From positions 1 through 6,491 of the forward strand of contig CAZZCN010000122.1 in NCBI GenBank assembly GCA_964652975.1: a DNA stretch of 6,491 nucleotides, written 5' to 3'. The position numbers and the translations under genes were made by a program. Shown here piece after piece: positions 1-6,064 of the stretch (positions are counted from its first letter, which is position 1; each line of letters opens with the position of its first letter). This DNA comes from CAZZCN01 sp964652975. Lineage in GTDB: Bacteria > Bacillota > Clostridia > Saccharofermentanales > UBA5734. Under the pieces are notes generated by a model, which saw only the letters and a program-made list of their open reading frames with translations, had not been told where the DNA came from and did no database searches.

Positions 1-46
1 CCTTGCATGTCAAGCAAGTACTCTAACCAAGCTGAGCTAACCACCC
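1..46 (-). tRNA. tRNA-Val (GAC anticodon), partial, 5' half only
   Basis: Read on the minus strand, the 5' acceptor strand GGGTGGT runs from 46 to 40. It is followed by TA, a D arm with GCTC stem and an A-G-rich loop, and an anticodon stem CTTGC/GCAAG closing the loop TTGACAT. The anticodon GAC (complement of 9-11) reads GUC and, by wobble, GUU valine codons. The window ends just after the anticodon stem, so the variable loop, T arm and 3' acceptor strand are missing. The gene is transcribed away from alaS and has its own promoter at 61-90. More tRNA genes may follow to the left. Confidence 0.93.
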
Positions 47-60
47 GTAAGCTGAAAGTC

Positions 61-90
61 ATTATAACATTCAACACGGGATAAAATCAA
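61..90 (-). promoter_or_regulatory. Promoter of tRNA-Val
   Basis: On the minus strand a perfect -10 box TATAAT (66-61) lies 18 bp downstream of TTGATT (90-85), a 4/6 match to the -35 consensus. The predicted transcript start is near 54, about 8 nt before the mature tRNA 5' end, a normal leader for a tRNA gene. It is back to back with the alaS promoter: the two -35 boxes are 8 bp apart. Confidence 0.65.
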
Positions 91-98
91 GATTTATT

Positions 99-127
99 TT
101 GAAACAAATCAGCTATTGTAGTATAAT
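99..127 (+). promoter_or_regulatory. Sigma-A type promoter of alaS
   Basis: TTGAAA (99-104) and a perfect TATAAT (122-127) are separated by exactly 17 bp. Transcription should start near 134, giving a leader of about 27 nt before the ATG at 162. That is too short for a T-box or other leader riboswitch, so alaS is unlikely to be controlled by T-box attenuation here. The TTG that could serve as an upstream start at 99 is the -35 box itself. Confidence 0.78.
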
Positions 128-147
128 GGGCAAAATAGATTTTACGC

Positions 148-153
148 AGGGAG
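148..153 (+). promoter_or_regulatory. Ribosome binding site that sets the alaS start
   Basis: AGGGAG lies 8 nt before ATG 162. No comparable site precedes the in-frame TTG at 99, which is upstream of the likely transcript start. This decides the start at 162. An ATG at 171 is in frame too but is badly spaced from the site (17 nt). Confidence 0.8.
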
Positions 154-161
154 ACTTTTAC

Positions 162-2819
162 ATGGAAAACATGGGACTTAATGAGATAAGAGAGAAATTC
201 CTTTCATTTTTTGAATCTAAGGAGCACTTGAGGCTTAAGAGTTTTTCTCTTATTCCTAAGAATGATCCGTCGATATTATTGATAAATGCCGGTATGACGC
301 CACTCAAGCCTTACTTTACGGGAGCGAAGGTCCCTCCGGCTCCGAGAATCACAACCTGTCAGAAGTGCATTCGCACGCCTGATATTGAAAGGGTAGGCAA
401 GACAGCCCGTCATGGAACATATTTTGAGATGCTCGGCAACTTTTCTTTTGGAGATTATTTCAAGGAAGAGGCTATCGCATGGGGCTGGGAGTTTTGTACG
501 AAAGTCCTCAACATGCCTTACGAAAAGCTTTTTGTCACTGTCTATCATGAAGATGACGAAGCGTATAAAATCTGGAATGAGAAGGTCGGTCTTCCCAAGG
601 AGAAAATTTTCAAAATGGGAAAGGAAGACAATTTTTGGGAGCACGGTACTGGTCCTTGCGGGCCGTGTTCGGAGATATTTTTTGACCGCGGCGTAGAGAA
701 GGGCTGCAAAAGTCCCACTTGCAATGTAGGCTGCGATTGTGACAGATATGTCGAATTTTGGAATCTTGTTTTTACTCAGTTTAACAAGGAGGAGGACGGC
801 ACATATACTCCTCTCGCCAAGAAAAACATCGATACAGGTGGAGGCCTTGAGCGTTTTGCCTGCATCATGCAGGGAGTGGACAACCTTTTTGAAGTCGACA
901 CCGTAAAGGCGATTTTGGAGTATGTTTGTAAAATTACAAATGTCTCATATGGAAAAGACGCGAAAACCGACACCGCCATCAGAGTCATGACCGACCATGC
1001 CAGAAGCACTGTTATGATGATCTGTGACGGCATTTTGCCAGACAACGCAGGGCGAGGATATGTTTTGCGTCGTTTGCTTAGAAGAGCCGCGAGATATGGA
1101 AGACTTCTGGGCAGGAACGAACCGTTTTTACATGACATTGCGTCAGTTGTTATTCGCGAATCTGCGCAGGCGTATCCTGAGTTGGCTGCAAAGGAAGATT
1201 TTATCAAGACAGTCATTTTGAAAGAAGAAGAGAGTTTTGCAAGAACTGTTTTGCAGGGCATGAATATTTTAAACGAATACATTGACGGTCTAAAGTCCGG
1301 CAATCATGACACACTGACCGGCGATATGGTTTTCAAGCTGCACGATACATTCGGATTCCCTCTTGACCTTACAAGGGAAATCGCTTCCGAGAACGGATGT
1401 CAGATTGACGAAAAAGGATTTTTCGAAGCAATGAGCGTCCAGAAAAAGACCACCCGTGAAATTTCGCTCAAAAATCGTGCCGGAGCAGCGTGGGGCGCAG
1501 CCGCTTTGCCTGAAGAGATTAAGAACGAACCAAGGACAATATTTGTGGGATACGATGCTTTGGAATGTGATGCAACATTGAAGTTTATTTTAGCTGGCAA
1601 CGAGTTTCCTCAATTGACTGACAAGGCATCTGCCGGCGATGAAATAACTGTCATAGTCGAAAAGACTCCGTTTTACGCGCAGTCTGGTGGACAGTCAGGA
1701 GATACCGGGACAATCTATGGAGAAGGCTTTGCTATCAATATTACTGATACACGCAAGACTTCTGAGGGTGTTGTGTTACACTCCGGTACAGTTGCCGAGG
1801 GTAATGTTGCAGCAGGCTGTGCAGTAACCCTTTCTGTCGACAAATCCGACAGGATGGCAACAGCTAGAAATCACACCACCACTCATCTCCTTCATAAGGC
1901 TTTGAGGATGGTTCTTGGAGACCATGTAGCACAGGCTGGTTCTGATGTCTCCACTAAAAGACTCAGGTTTGATTTCAGTCATTTCTCCGCCATGACTCCT
2001 GATGAGAGGGATTCGGTCGAACAGATTGTGAATGATGCGATTTTGTCCGATTACGAAGTTATGACCACTATTATGACTGTTGAAGAGGCAAAGGATAGCG
2101 GGGCGATTGCCCTTTTTGACGATAAATATTCAGGTGAAGTCCGTGTAGTCTCTGTGGGAGATTTCAGCAAGGAGCTATGCGGTGGTACGCACCTTCGTTC
2201 GTCATCGCAGGCTTGTCTTTTTAAAATAGTCTCTGAATCCGCTGTTGCCGCAGGCGTCAGAAGACTCGAAGCTGTAACCGGCAAAGAGGCAATGAATATG
2301 GTCTTTGAGGAGGAAAACACGCTCAAATCCGCTTCACAAAGTCTTAAAACCTCGCCAGCAGAACTTGTAAAAAGAGTTGACGCGACGCTTGAGAAAATCC
2401 GACTTCTAGAGAAAAACCTCGAGGCAAAGCAAAGCGAACTTGCTAAAGCAGGTGCTGACAAAATGCTTGATGACGTAATCGAATCCGGTGATCTTAAACT
2501 TTTATTCACGGTAGTGGATTCGGATAATGCTGACGAACTTAGAAACATGGCAGATAAAATCAAAGATCTTCTGGGTGAATGTGTTGTAGTACTCGGGTCG
2601 GTTCAAGGCGACAAAATTTCGTTCGTTGCAATGGCCACGAAGAATGCCGTTGCGAAAGGTGCCCACGCAGGCAACATCATCAAGGAGACTGCCAAAGTGG
2701 CGGGCGGCGGTGGCGGTGGAAGACCAGATATGGCGCAGGCAGGTGGTAAGGATACATCTAAGATTGGCGATGCCATGGCTAAGGCAAAAGAAGTTTGTCT
2801 GGGACAGCTTGAGAAATGA
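162..2819 (+). CDS. alaS: Alanyl-tRNA synthetase
   Basis: This cytoplasmic class II enzyme charges tRNA-Ala with alanine and hydrolyses mischarged Ser- and Gly-tRNA-Ala. The 885 residues are close to the usual 870-900, and all domains are present. The class II aminoacylation core is at about 1-250, with an AGMTPLKPYF segment (43-52) and TARHGTYFEMLGNFSFGDYF around 81-100. A Cys cluster (C182, C187, C191, C193) precedes the NLVF motif, and GRGYVLRRLLRRAARYGR (298-313) follows. The editing domain carries the zinc ligands HTTTH (571-575) and CGGTH (673-677). A coiled coil spans about 735-765, and the glycine-rich C-Ala segment lies at 848-862. The start at 162 is chosen from the ribosome binding site at 148-153 and the promoter at 99-127. 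The gene appears monocistronic: the next gene is 222 bp away. It has no frameshift or missing catalytic residue that I can see. Confidence 0.98.
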   Translation: MENMGLNEIREKFLSFFESKEHLRLKSFSLIPKNDPSILLINAGMTPLKPYFTGAKVPPAPRITTCQKCIRTPDIERVGKTARHGTYFEMLGNFSFGDYFKEEAIAWGWEFCTKVLNMPYEKLFVTVYHEDDEAYKIWNEKVGLPKEKIFKMGKEDNFWEHGTGPCGPCSEIFFDRGVEKGCKSPTCNVGCDCDRYVEFWNLVFTQFNKEEDGTYTPLAKKNIDTGGGLERFACIMQGVDNLFEVDTVKAILEYVCKITNVSYGKDAKTDTAIRVMTDHARSTVMMICDGILPDNAGRGYVLRRLLRRAARYGRLLGRNEPFLHDIASVVIRESAQAYPELAAKEDFIKTVILKEEESFARTVLQGMNILNEYIDGLKSGNHDTLTGDMVFKLHDTFGFPLDLTREIASENGCQIDEKGFFEAMSVQKKTTREISLKNRAGAAWGAAALPEEIKNEPRTIFVGYDALECDATLKFILAGNEFPQLTDKASAGDEITVIVEKTPFYAQSGGQSGDTGTIYGEGFAINITDTRKTSEGVVLHSGTVAEGNVAAGCAVTLSVDKSDRMATARNHTTTHLLHKALRMVLGDHVAQAGSDVSTKRLRFDFSHFSAMTPDERDSVEQIVNDAILSDYEVMTTIMTVEEAKDSGAIALFDDKYSGEVRVVSVGDFSKELCGGTHLRSSSQACLFKIVSESAVAAGVRRLEAVTGKEAMNMVFEEENTLKSASQSLKTSPAELVKRVDATLEKIRLLEKNLEAKQSELAKAGADKMLDDVIESGDLKLLFTVVDSDNADELRNMADKIKDLLGECVVVLGSVQGDKISFVAMATKNAVAKGAHAGNIIKETAKVAGGGGGGRPDMAQAGGKDTSKIGDAMAKAKEVCLGQLEK

Positions 2820-2903
2820 TATAATAATTTTATTAACGGTTGATAATTTGTGATTATGTTATTGAATCTTGATTAACAGTAATTTATAACCCAACAATCA
2901 CAG

Positions 2904-2938
2904 CAGGTTTCAATATAAATAAATATTATTGAAGCCTG
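2904..2938. repeat. Stem-loop in the alaS-HIT gene gap (12-bp arms)
   Basis: Left arm 2904-2915 (CAGGTTTCAATA) pairs with right arm 2927-2938 (TATTGAAGCCTG), with one G-U pair and an 11-nt AT-rich loop. It begins 84 bp after the alaS stop. No run of T follows on either strand, so it is not a standard intrinsic terminator. It could still end or stabilise the alaS transcript. The rest of the gap (2820-3041) is AT-rich, and I find no convincing promoter for the HIT gene there. TTGAAA at 2967 with TTTAAT at 2987 has only a 14-bp spacer. Confidence 0.45.
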
Positions 2939-3041
2939 AATACTATTAATATTGAATCAACCCAAATTGAAAGTGACTTAAGAGAATTTAATCGAAAGGA
3001 ACGTATGATTAGATACCAACTATATCATACCAGGATGCTAT

Positions 3042-3395
3042 ATGGACGACTGTTTATTTTGTAAAATCGTGCGAAAAGAGATCAAATCAGAAATTATCTA
3101 CGAGAACGACGATGTAATCTGCTTTAATGATATATCGCCTTCTGCACCAACTCATGTGTTGATAGTGCCGAAAAAACATTACAATAATGTTATGGAACTG
3201 AATGATGACGGTGAAGAAGGCAGGAGAATAAATACTGCGGTATTTGATGCAATTAGCGAAGTCGCTAGAATATGCAAAGTCAATGATGACGGTTTTCGCG
3301 TTATCAATAACTGTGGCACCGATGGCGGACAGACTGTTAATCACATTCATTATCACCTGTTAGGCGGCAAAAAGCTTAATCCCAAGCTTCAGTAA
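3042..3395 (+). CDS. HIT-family protein (Hint-like nucleotide hydrolase/transferase)
   Basis: This is a small soluble protein of 117 aa, typical for bacterial HIT proteins. The signature histidine triad H101-I-H103-Y-H105-LLGG lies near the C-terminus. By family knowledge the middle histidine (H103) forms the nucleotidylated intermediate during cleavage of phosphoramidate or related bonds on purine nucleotides. An N-terminal C4-x2-C7 pair, together with H46 and a triad histidine, matches the structural zinc site known in some bacterial relatives. Other family landmarks are the F/D-ISPSAPTH segment (28-38), the VPKKH segment (42-46) and the GQTV stretch before the triad. ATG 3042 has AGGA at 3032-3035, 6 nt upstream. 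The physiological substrate cannot be told from sequence. Adjacency to alaS is suggestive only, because related Hint enzymes act on aminoacyl-adenylates. Confidence 0.94.
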   Translation: MDDCLFCKIVRKEIKSEIIYENDDVICFNDISPSAPTHVLIVPKKHYNNVMELNDDGEEGRRINTAVFDAISEVARICKVNDDGFRVINNCGTDGGQTVNHIHYHLLGGKKLNPKLQ

Positions 3396-3414
3396 TGATT
3401 GAGAAATTGCAAAA

Positions 3415-3461
3415 TTGTCAAATCAAATTTGTACAAAATTTTACGAAATTTGATTTGACAA
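3415..3461. repeat. Perfect 16-bp inverted repeat after the HIT gene
   Basis: Arms 3415-3430 (TTGTCAAATCAAATTT) and 3446-3461 (AAATTTGATTTGACAA) are perfect complements around a 15-nt loop that can itself form a short GTA/TAC stem. It begins 19 bp after the HIT gene stop, where a terminator would be expected, but no U-run follows on the plus strand. The right arm contains the whole -35 box (TTGACA, 3455-3460) of the tRNA-Arg promoter. It could therefore be a terminator of the upstream transcript, a regulator site, or both. Confidence 0.7.
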
Positions 3462-3483
3462 CAATGCTTAAATCTTATAGAAT
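3455..3483 (+). promoter_or_regulatory. Promoter of tRNA-Arg
   Basis: A consensus -35 TTGACA (3455-3460), a 17-bp spacer and the -10 box TAGAAT (3478-3483, 5/6) predict a start near 3490, about 11 nt before the tRNA. This near-consensus form is usual for stable RNA genes. Confidence 0.82.
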
Positions 3484-3500
3484 AGCGTTGCTACATAAAT

Positions 3501-3577
<77 letters not shown>

Positions 3578-3582
3578 TATGG

Positions 3583-3622
3583 AACCCTTGATAACATTGC
3601 GTTACAAGGGTTTTTGTTTTTT
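3583..3622 (+). terminator. Intrinsic terminator of tRNA-Arg
   Basis: The arm AACCCTTG (3583-3590) pairs with CAAGGGTT (3605-3612). After a one-base bulge at 3591 the stem continues with TAAC/GTTA around a 5-nt loop ATTGC. A run of T broken by a single G (3611-3622) follows directly. This is a strong plus-strand terminator starting 5 nt after the tRNA CCA. On the minus strand no T-run follows, so it does not serve the integrase gene. Confidence 0.87.
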
Positions 3623-3655
3623 AATTTACTTGCACGATTTGCGTTATTTTTTTCG

Positions 3656-3677
3656 TTTGTGTCTTATTTGTGTCTTA
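3656..3677. repeat. Tandem 11-bp direct repeat, candidate integrase arm sites
   Basis: TTTGTGTCTTA occurs twice with no gap (3656-3666 and 3667-3677). The pair is bracketed by inverted 9-bp arms, TTTTTTCGT (3648-3656) and ACGAAAAAA (3677-3685). It lies between the tRNA and the integrase stop codon, where arm-type sites bound by the integrase N-terminal domain are found in related elements. The function is inferred from position and repetition. Confidence 0.55.
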
Positions 3678-3712
3678 CGAAAAAATGACTTAAAAAATTT
3701 ACCTGCGGTTCT

Positions 3713-5137
3713 TTATAATCTTTGGGTAAGTAAATTCCTTGGATCAAGTATATTTTCAATGGTTTCCGCAGCAGCTTCATCGGCAGATCGGATAGAATGA
3801 GCGTAAATATTCGCCGTTGTGCTGGTTTGAGCATGCCCCAAACGCTTTGACACAGTTCTTATATCAGTACCCGCTGCAATCATAAGCGATGCATTGGTAT
3901 GCCGCAAGCTGTGTATATTTATATCCAATAGAGTATTCTCCTGGTTGAATTTTCTAAACCAGTTTGTTAAATTATCAGGGTAAAAAGGAGATCCATTCCA
4001 TCTGGTAAACATATAATCATCACTCGATGATTTATTTGTAGATTTTTCCTTATATTCTTTTTGCCAAAAATCGCCCATCCCAATCCTTTCTTCATCTTGC
4101 CATGCTTTAAAACTAACTAGTATTTCAATAACAACTCCGGATATTTTAATTGTTCTAATTGAAGTGGCACTTTTAGGCTCTTTTTCAAACAATCCTTTTT
4201 TGGGCAAATATTGAAGTGCCCGTTTTACATGAAGGATTTTTTTGTTGATATCCAAGTCTGACCACTTTAAACCACAGAGTTCCCCGCGACGCAGCCCAGT
4301 GTAAATCAACAGGATAATCATGGTTTTAAGTTGAATTGGCTGGTTTTCTAGTTTTGCAACCAATTCCATTGCCTGGTAATCATCTAGAAACTTTGACTCT
4401 GTTTTTACAACTCTGGGTGCTTTTAATCTGTCTGCTGGATTGGAGAAGATTATTTGCCATTGCACAGCAGTCTCTAAAATGGAGCTGATGAGCCTGTGGT
4501 GATGTAAAATAGTTCTAGAAGCAAGTTTAACGGTTCTATTTTCAAGGATAAAGTTTTTTTCAAATTTAATGTTTAAGGATTTGCCGATTGCTAAAGCAGA
4601 CGCTTCGCTAATGTTTTTCCCATTGAGTGCATTGGATGCGGTTGTGCTGGAGATATTAGCTTTTTTAGCAAGTATTGATGGTTTATAACCTTGTTTATTT
4701 AGTCTGTTTGCAAGTTTACAGTCCATTGAATATTTTTTGTCCTCCCTGATTCCACTCTCTGATAAATTGTCGTAAAAGTCCATCAAATGAATGGGCTGTA
4801 AATTGTCGAGTTTGATGTGCCCGATTGCCATCATTATTCTCACAAGTAGCCCTTTGTATCTATGAACCGTCTTAGGAGCTAATTGTTTCTCTGCATAATC
4901 AGTCATCCATTTTTCTGCGAAATCTCCAAATTTAATAGTCCCATCAATCAGTCGACCAGTACGAACTTTTTCTTCAATTAAAGATACCTGTCTGGCTAGT
5001 TCTTTCTCAATTTGTTTTTCAGTCAAGCCAAACTTTGGTGTCCACGTGAAGTTCTTCTTCAATTGTTTTCCTTTTATATCATATCCAACACTTACACGAA
5101 TTGTATATGAATTGCCTCGTTTAGAAATGGTTGCCAT
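3713..5137 (-). CDS. int: Tyrosine recombinase (integrase) with an inserted helix-turn-helix
   Basis: This protein integrates and, with an excisionase, excises the element at the tRNA-Arg site. Its 474 aa exceed the usual 380-410. An N-terminal arm-DNA-binding domain (about 1-58) starts with ATISKRGNSYTIRVSVGYD. A SAM-like core-binding domain follows (about 68-240), interrupted at about 141-196 by an HTH-like stretch centred on ILAKKANISSTTASNALNG. The catalytic domain (about 248-460) has R283 (TGLRRGEL), K322, H409-x2-R412, H435 (LGHAQ) and the nucleophile Y445 (NIYAHS), so the active site is complete. ATG 5137 has AAGGGAGA (5151-5144) 6 nt upstream. It lies 169 bp downstream of the excisionase-like gene on the same strand. 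The family assignment is firm. The insert accounts for most of the extra length, and I recall a similar layout in some clostridial integrases. Confidence 0.96.
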   Translation of the reverse strand: MATISKRGNSYTIRVSVGYDIKGKQLKKNFTWTPKFGLTEKQIEKELARQVSLIEEKVRTGRLIDGTIKFGDFAEKWMTDYAEKQLAPKTVHRYKGLLVRIMMAIGHIKLDNLQPIHLMDFYDNLSESGIREDKKYSMDCKLANRLNKQGYKPSILAKKANISSTTASNALNGKNISEASALAIGKSLNIKFEKNFILENRTVKLASRTILHHHRLISSILETAVQWQIIFSNPADRLKAPRVVKTESKFLDDYQAMELVAKLENQPIQLKTMIILLIYTGLRRGELCGLKWSDLDINKKILHVKRALQYLPKKGLFEKEPKSATSIRTIKISGVVIEILVSFKAWQDEERIGMGDFWQKEYKEKSTNKSSSDDYMFTRWNGSPFYPDNLTNWFRKFNQENTLLDINIHSLRHTNASLMIAAGTDIRTVSKRLGHAQTSTTANIYAHSIRSADEAAAETIENILDPRNLLTQRL

Positions 5138-5159
5138 ACTCAGTCTCCCTTATGATTAT

Positions 5160-5176
5160 AAAATGTTTTACATTTT
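5160..5176. promoter_or_regulatory. Perfect palindrome upstream of int, candidate operator
   Basis: AAAATGT-TTT-ACATTTT is a perfect 7-bp inverted repeat with a 3-bp centre, 9 bp upstream of the int ribosome binding site. It could be an operator for a dimeric repressor or a weak leader hairpin. A TATAAT on the minus strand (5160-5155) abuts it, but that box would start transcription inside the ribosome binding site. Confidence 0.4.
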
Positions 5177-5183
5177 GAACGAG

Positions 5184-5211
5184 AAAATAGTTGAGTTTTC
5201 TCCTCTTTCAA
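5184..5211 (-). promoter_or_regulatory. Possible promoter of int
   Basis: On the minus strand TTGAAA (5211-5206) is followed after 16 bp by TATTTT (5189-5184, 4/6). The transcript would start near 5177, at the edge of the palindrome at 5160-5176, so a protein bound there could block it. int could instead be read through from the excisionase-like gene. Confidence 0.3.
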
Positions 5212-5306
5212 TAAGTGGTCTTATCGATATGACTATGCTGTATTCTTTGTAATAGAATTTTAGTGAATCCTTTTTCCTTATCAGTACATACATTTTTCAA
5301 ATTTAT

Positions 5307-5552
5307 TTATAGGTCACATATCTTTCGAATTTTATTTTTGTCTTGCGTATATTGATTTTCCAGGGGAGGATTAGAAAGATATTGCTCTAGTGCGTCTAAA
5401 TCAATAAGAAATCTTTTTCCAGCTTTGTGACAGGATAGTACCCCCGTCCTAATTTGATTACGCAACCAGCCTTCATTAATAGCTGTGTCAGGATCCAGTG
5501 TTTTCAAGTATTCAATAGTTAAGGGAATTGTCCTCATTCTTGGTAAAGCCAT
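5307..5552 (-). CDS. Excisionase-like small winged-helix DNA-binding protein
   Basis: At 81 aa it has the size and shape of the small excisionases of clostridial mobile elements. A MerR-like helix-turn-helix is visible at about 24-39 (AINEGWLRNQIRTGVL). It is followed by a wing with basic residues (CHKAGKRFLIDLD, 41-53) and a closing helix DALEQYLSN (53-61). The start MALPRMRTIP is a form I associate with such proteins. Excisionases bend attachment-site DNA and steer the integrase toward excision, and some also repress transcription. The start is secure: AAGGAGGT (5567-5560), a perfect Shine-Dalgarno sequence, ends 7 nt before ATG 5552. It is upstream of int on the same strand, the usual xis-int order. 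The C-terminal tail (62-81) is polar and lysine-rich. A role as a general regulator of the element is the alternative. Confidence 0.75.
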   Translation of the reverse strand: MALPRMRTIPLTIEYLKTLDPDTAINEGWLRNQIRTGVLSCHKAGKRFLIDLDALEQYLSNPPLENQYTQDKNKIRKICDL

Positions 5553-5582
5553 TTTAAATACCTCCTTGTAAAATCCGTAGCC

Positions 5583-5599
5583 ATATCGAAATTTGATAT
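5583..5599. promoter_or_regulatory. Near-perfect palindrome upstream of the excisionase-like gene
   Basis: ATATCGAAATTTGATAT is palindromic except for one mismatched pair and the central base. It lies 15 bp upstream of the Shine-Dalgarno sequence of the small DNA-binding protein, a good place for an operator or for autoregulation. AT-rich DNA yields such sites by chance fairly often. Confidence 0.3.
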
Positions 5600-5691
5600 A
5601 GCTTTGTATAATGTAATTAGTATATTTCCTAATAATGATTTAAGCGAATGTGCGGATAGCTTAATTTTGAAAAATACACACACCGCATGAT

Positions 5692-5790
5692 TTTGTAAAA
5701 CCAGTCACAAAATATTAGACTGATAAATAACATAAACATTACCTGGTCTAAATACTGTTCTTGTATGTAAGTTTGTAAACCTAATCACAA
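5692..5790. repeat. Pair of 19-bp direct repeats (16/19 identical), 80 bp apart
   Basis: TTTGTAAAACCAGTCACAA (5692-5710) and TTTGTAAACCTAATCACAA (5772-5790) share their first 8 and last 6 bases and differ at three central positions. The starts are 80 bp apart, near a multiple of the helical turn. Such half-conserved repeats upstream of an xis-int pair may be binding sites for a regulator or for the recombination machinery. Confidence 0.45.
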
Positions 5791-5851
5791 GACTGCAGAC
5801 AGTTGCATCGATGAAGAATTGCTGCCAGCAGTCCTGCAAAGGGTTTAATTA

Positions 5852-6055
5852 TCAAGTCTTCTCATGTTCAATACCAATGCTCTCGGATTTGAACAAGGAG
5901 TCTTTATTAATTCTTGTTCTTTCTAACTCATCAAATGGCCGATAACGAATCGGCACCACGGGAATTGCACCCCTGCGAGGATCTCTCGTAGCTCCCCTCA
6001 TTGCCTGCGACGGCATAGAACCCTTATCCTGATCCGATGAACGCTGTACGTTCAA
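5852..6055 (-). CDS. Unidentified short reading frame, possibly a gene remnant
   Basis: I do not recognise this product. It is an open frame of about 67 codons, rich in Arg and charged residues, with a stretch reading YRPFDELERTRINKDS and a C-terminus GIEHEKT followed by tandem stops TGA TAA. The only early start in this frame is TTG 6055. ATG 6016 would give 54 aa and has AAGGG about 5 nt upstream, which is weak. It lies in the same frame as the IstA remnant upstream, separated from it by a single TGA at 6067-6065, so it may be the tail of that broken or fused gene. Codon use looks coding-like. It could also be non-coding. Confidence 0.25.
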   Translation of the reverse strand: MNVQRSSDQDKGSMPSQAMRGATRDPRRGAIPVVPIRYRPFDELERTRINKDSLFKSESIGIEHEKT

Positions 6056-6064
6056 ACGGAAACC

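Larger units (their letters stand above)
5553..5851. other. AT-rich stretch of about 300 bp without a gene
   Basis: No open frame with a ribosome binding site is seen on either strand. It holds the palindrome at 5583-5599, the spaced direct repeats at 5692-5710 and 5772-5790, and an interrupted stem (GACTGC..CAG at 5791-5802 with CTG..GCAGTC at 5822-5833, 19-nt loop). It is probably the control region upstream of the excisionase-like gene. I could not identify a confident promoter. Confidence 0.5.

Noticed and set aside
99..161. Upstream TTG start that would lengthen AlaRS by 21 residues
   Set aside because: It overlaps the -35 box and precedes the predicted transcript start, has no ribosome binding site, and the extra residues do not resemble AlaRS.
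276..2563. Several long open frames on the minus strand and in a second plus frame inside alaS
   Set aside because: They are shadows of the AlaRS codons. None shows a start site with a ribosome binding site or a recognisable domain.
2820..3041. A regulatory RNA or T-box between alaS and the HIT gene
   Set aside because: Apart from one stem-loop without a U-tract I see no conserved T-box sequence, no second terminator stem and no clear promoter.
3579..3800. Plus-strand frame of 73 codons after tRNA-Arg
   Set aside because: It runs through the tRNA terminator and the repeats into the antisense of int, with no ribosome binding site.
5155..5160. Minus-strand TATAAT as the int -10 box
   Set aside because: Transcription would start near 5148, inside the ribosome binding site, and no -35 box sits 16-18 bp upstream.
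5046..5252. Plus-strand frame of 68 codons across the int start
   Set aside because: It is mostly antisense to int and its upstream region, with no Shine-Dalgarno sequence or known motif.
5640..5850. CRISPR-like array from the spaced repeats
   Set aside because: There are only two imperfect 19-bp copies 80 bp apart, with no further units and no cas genes.
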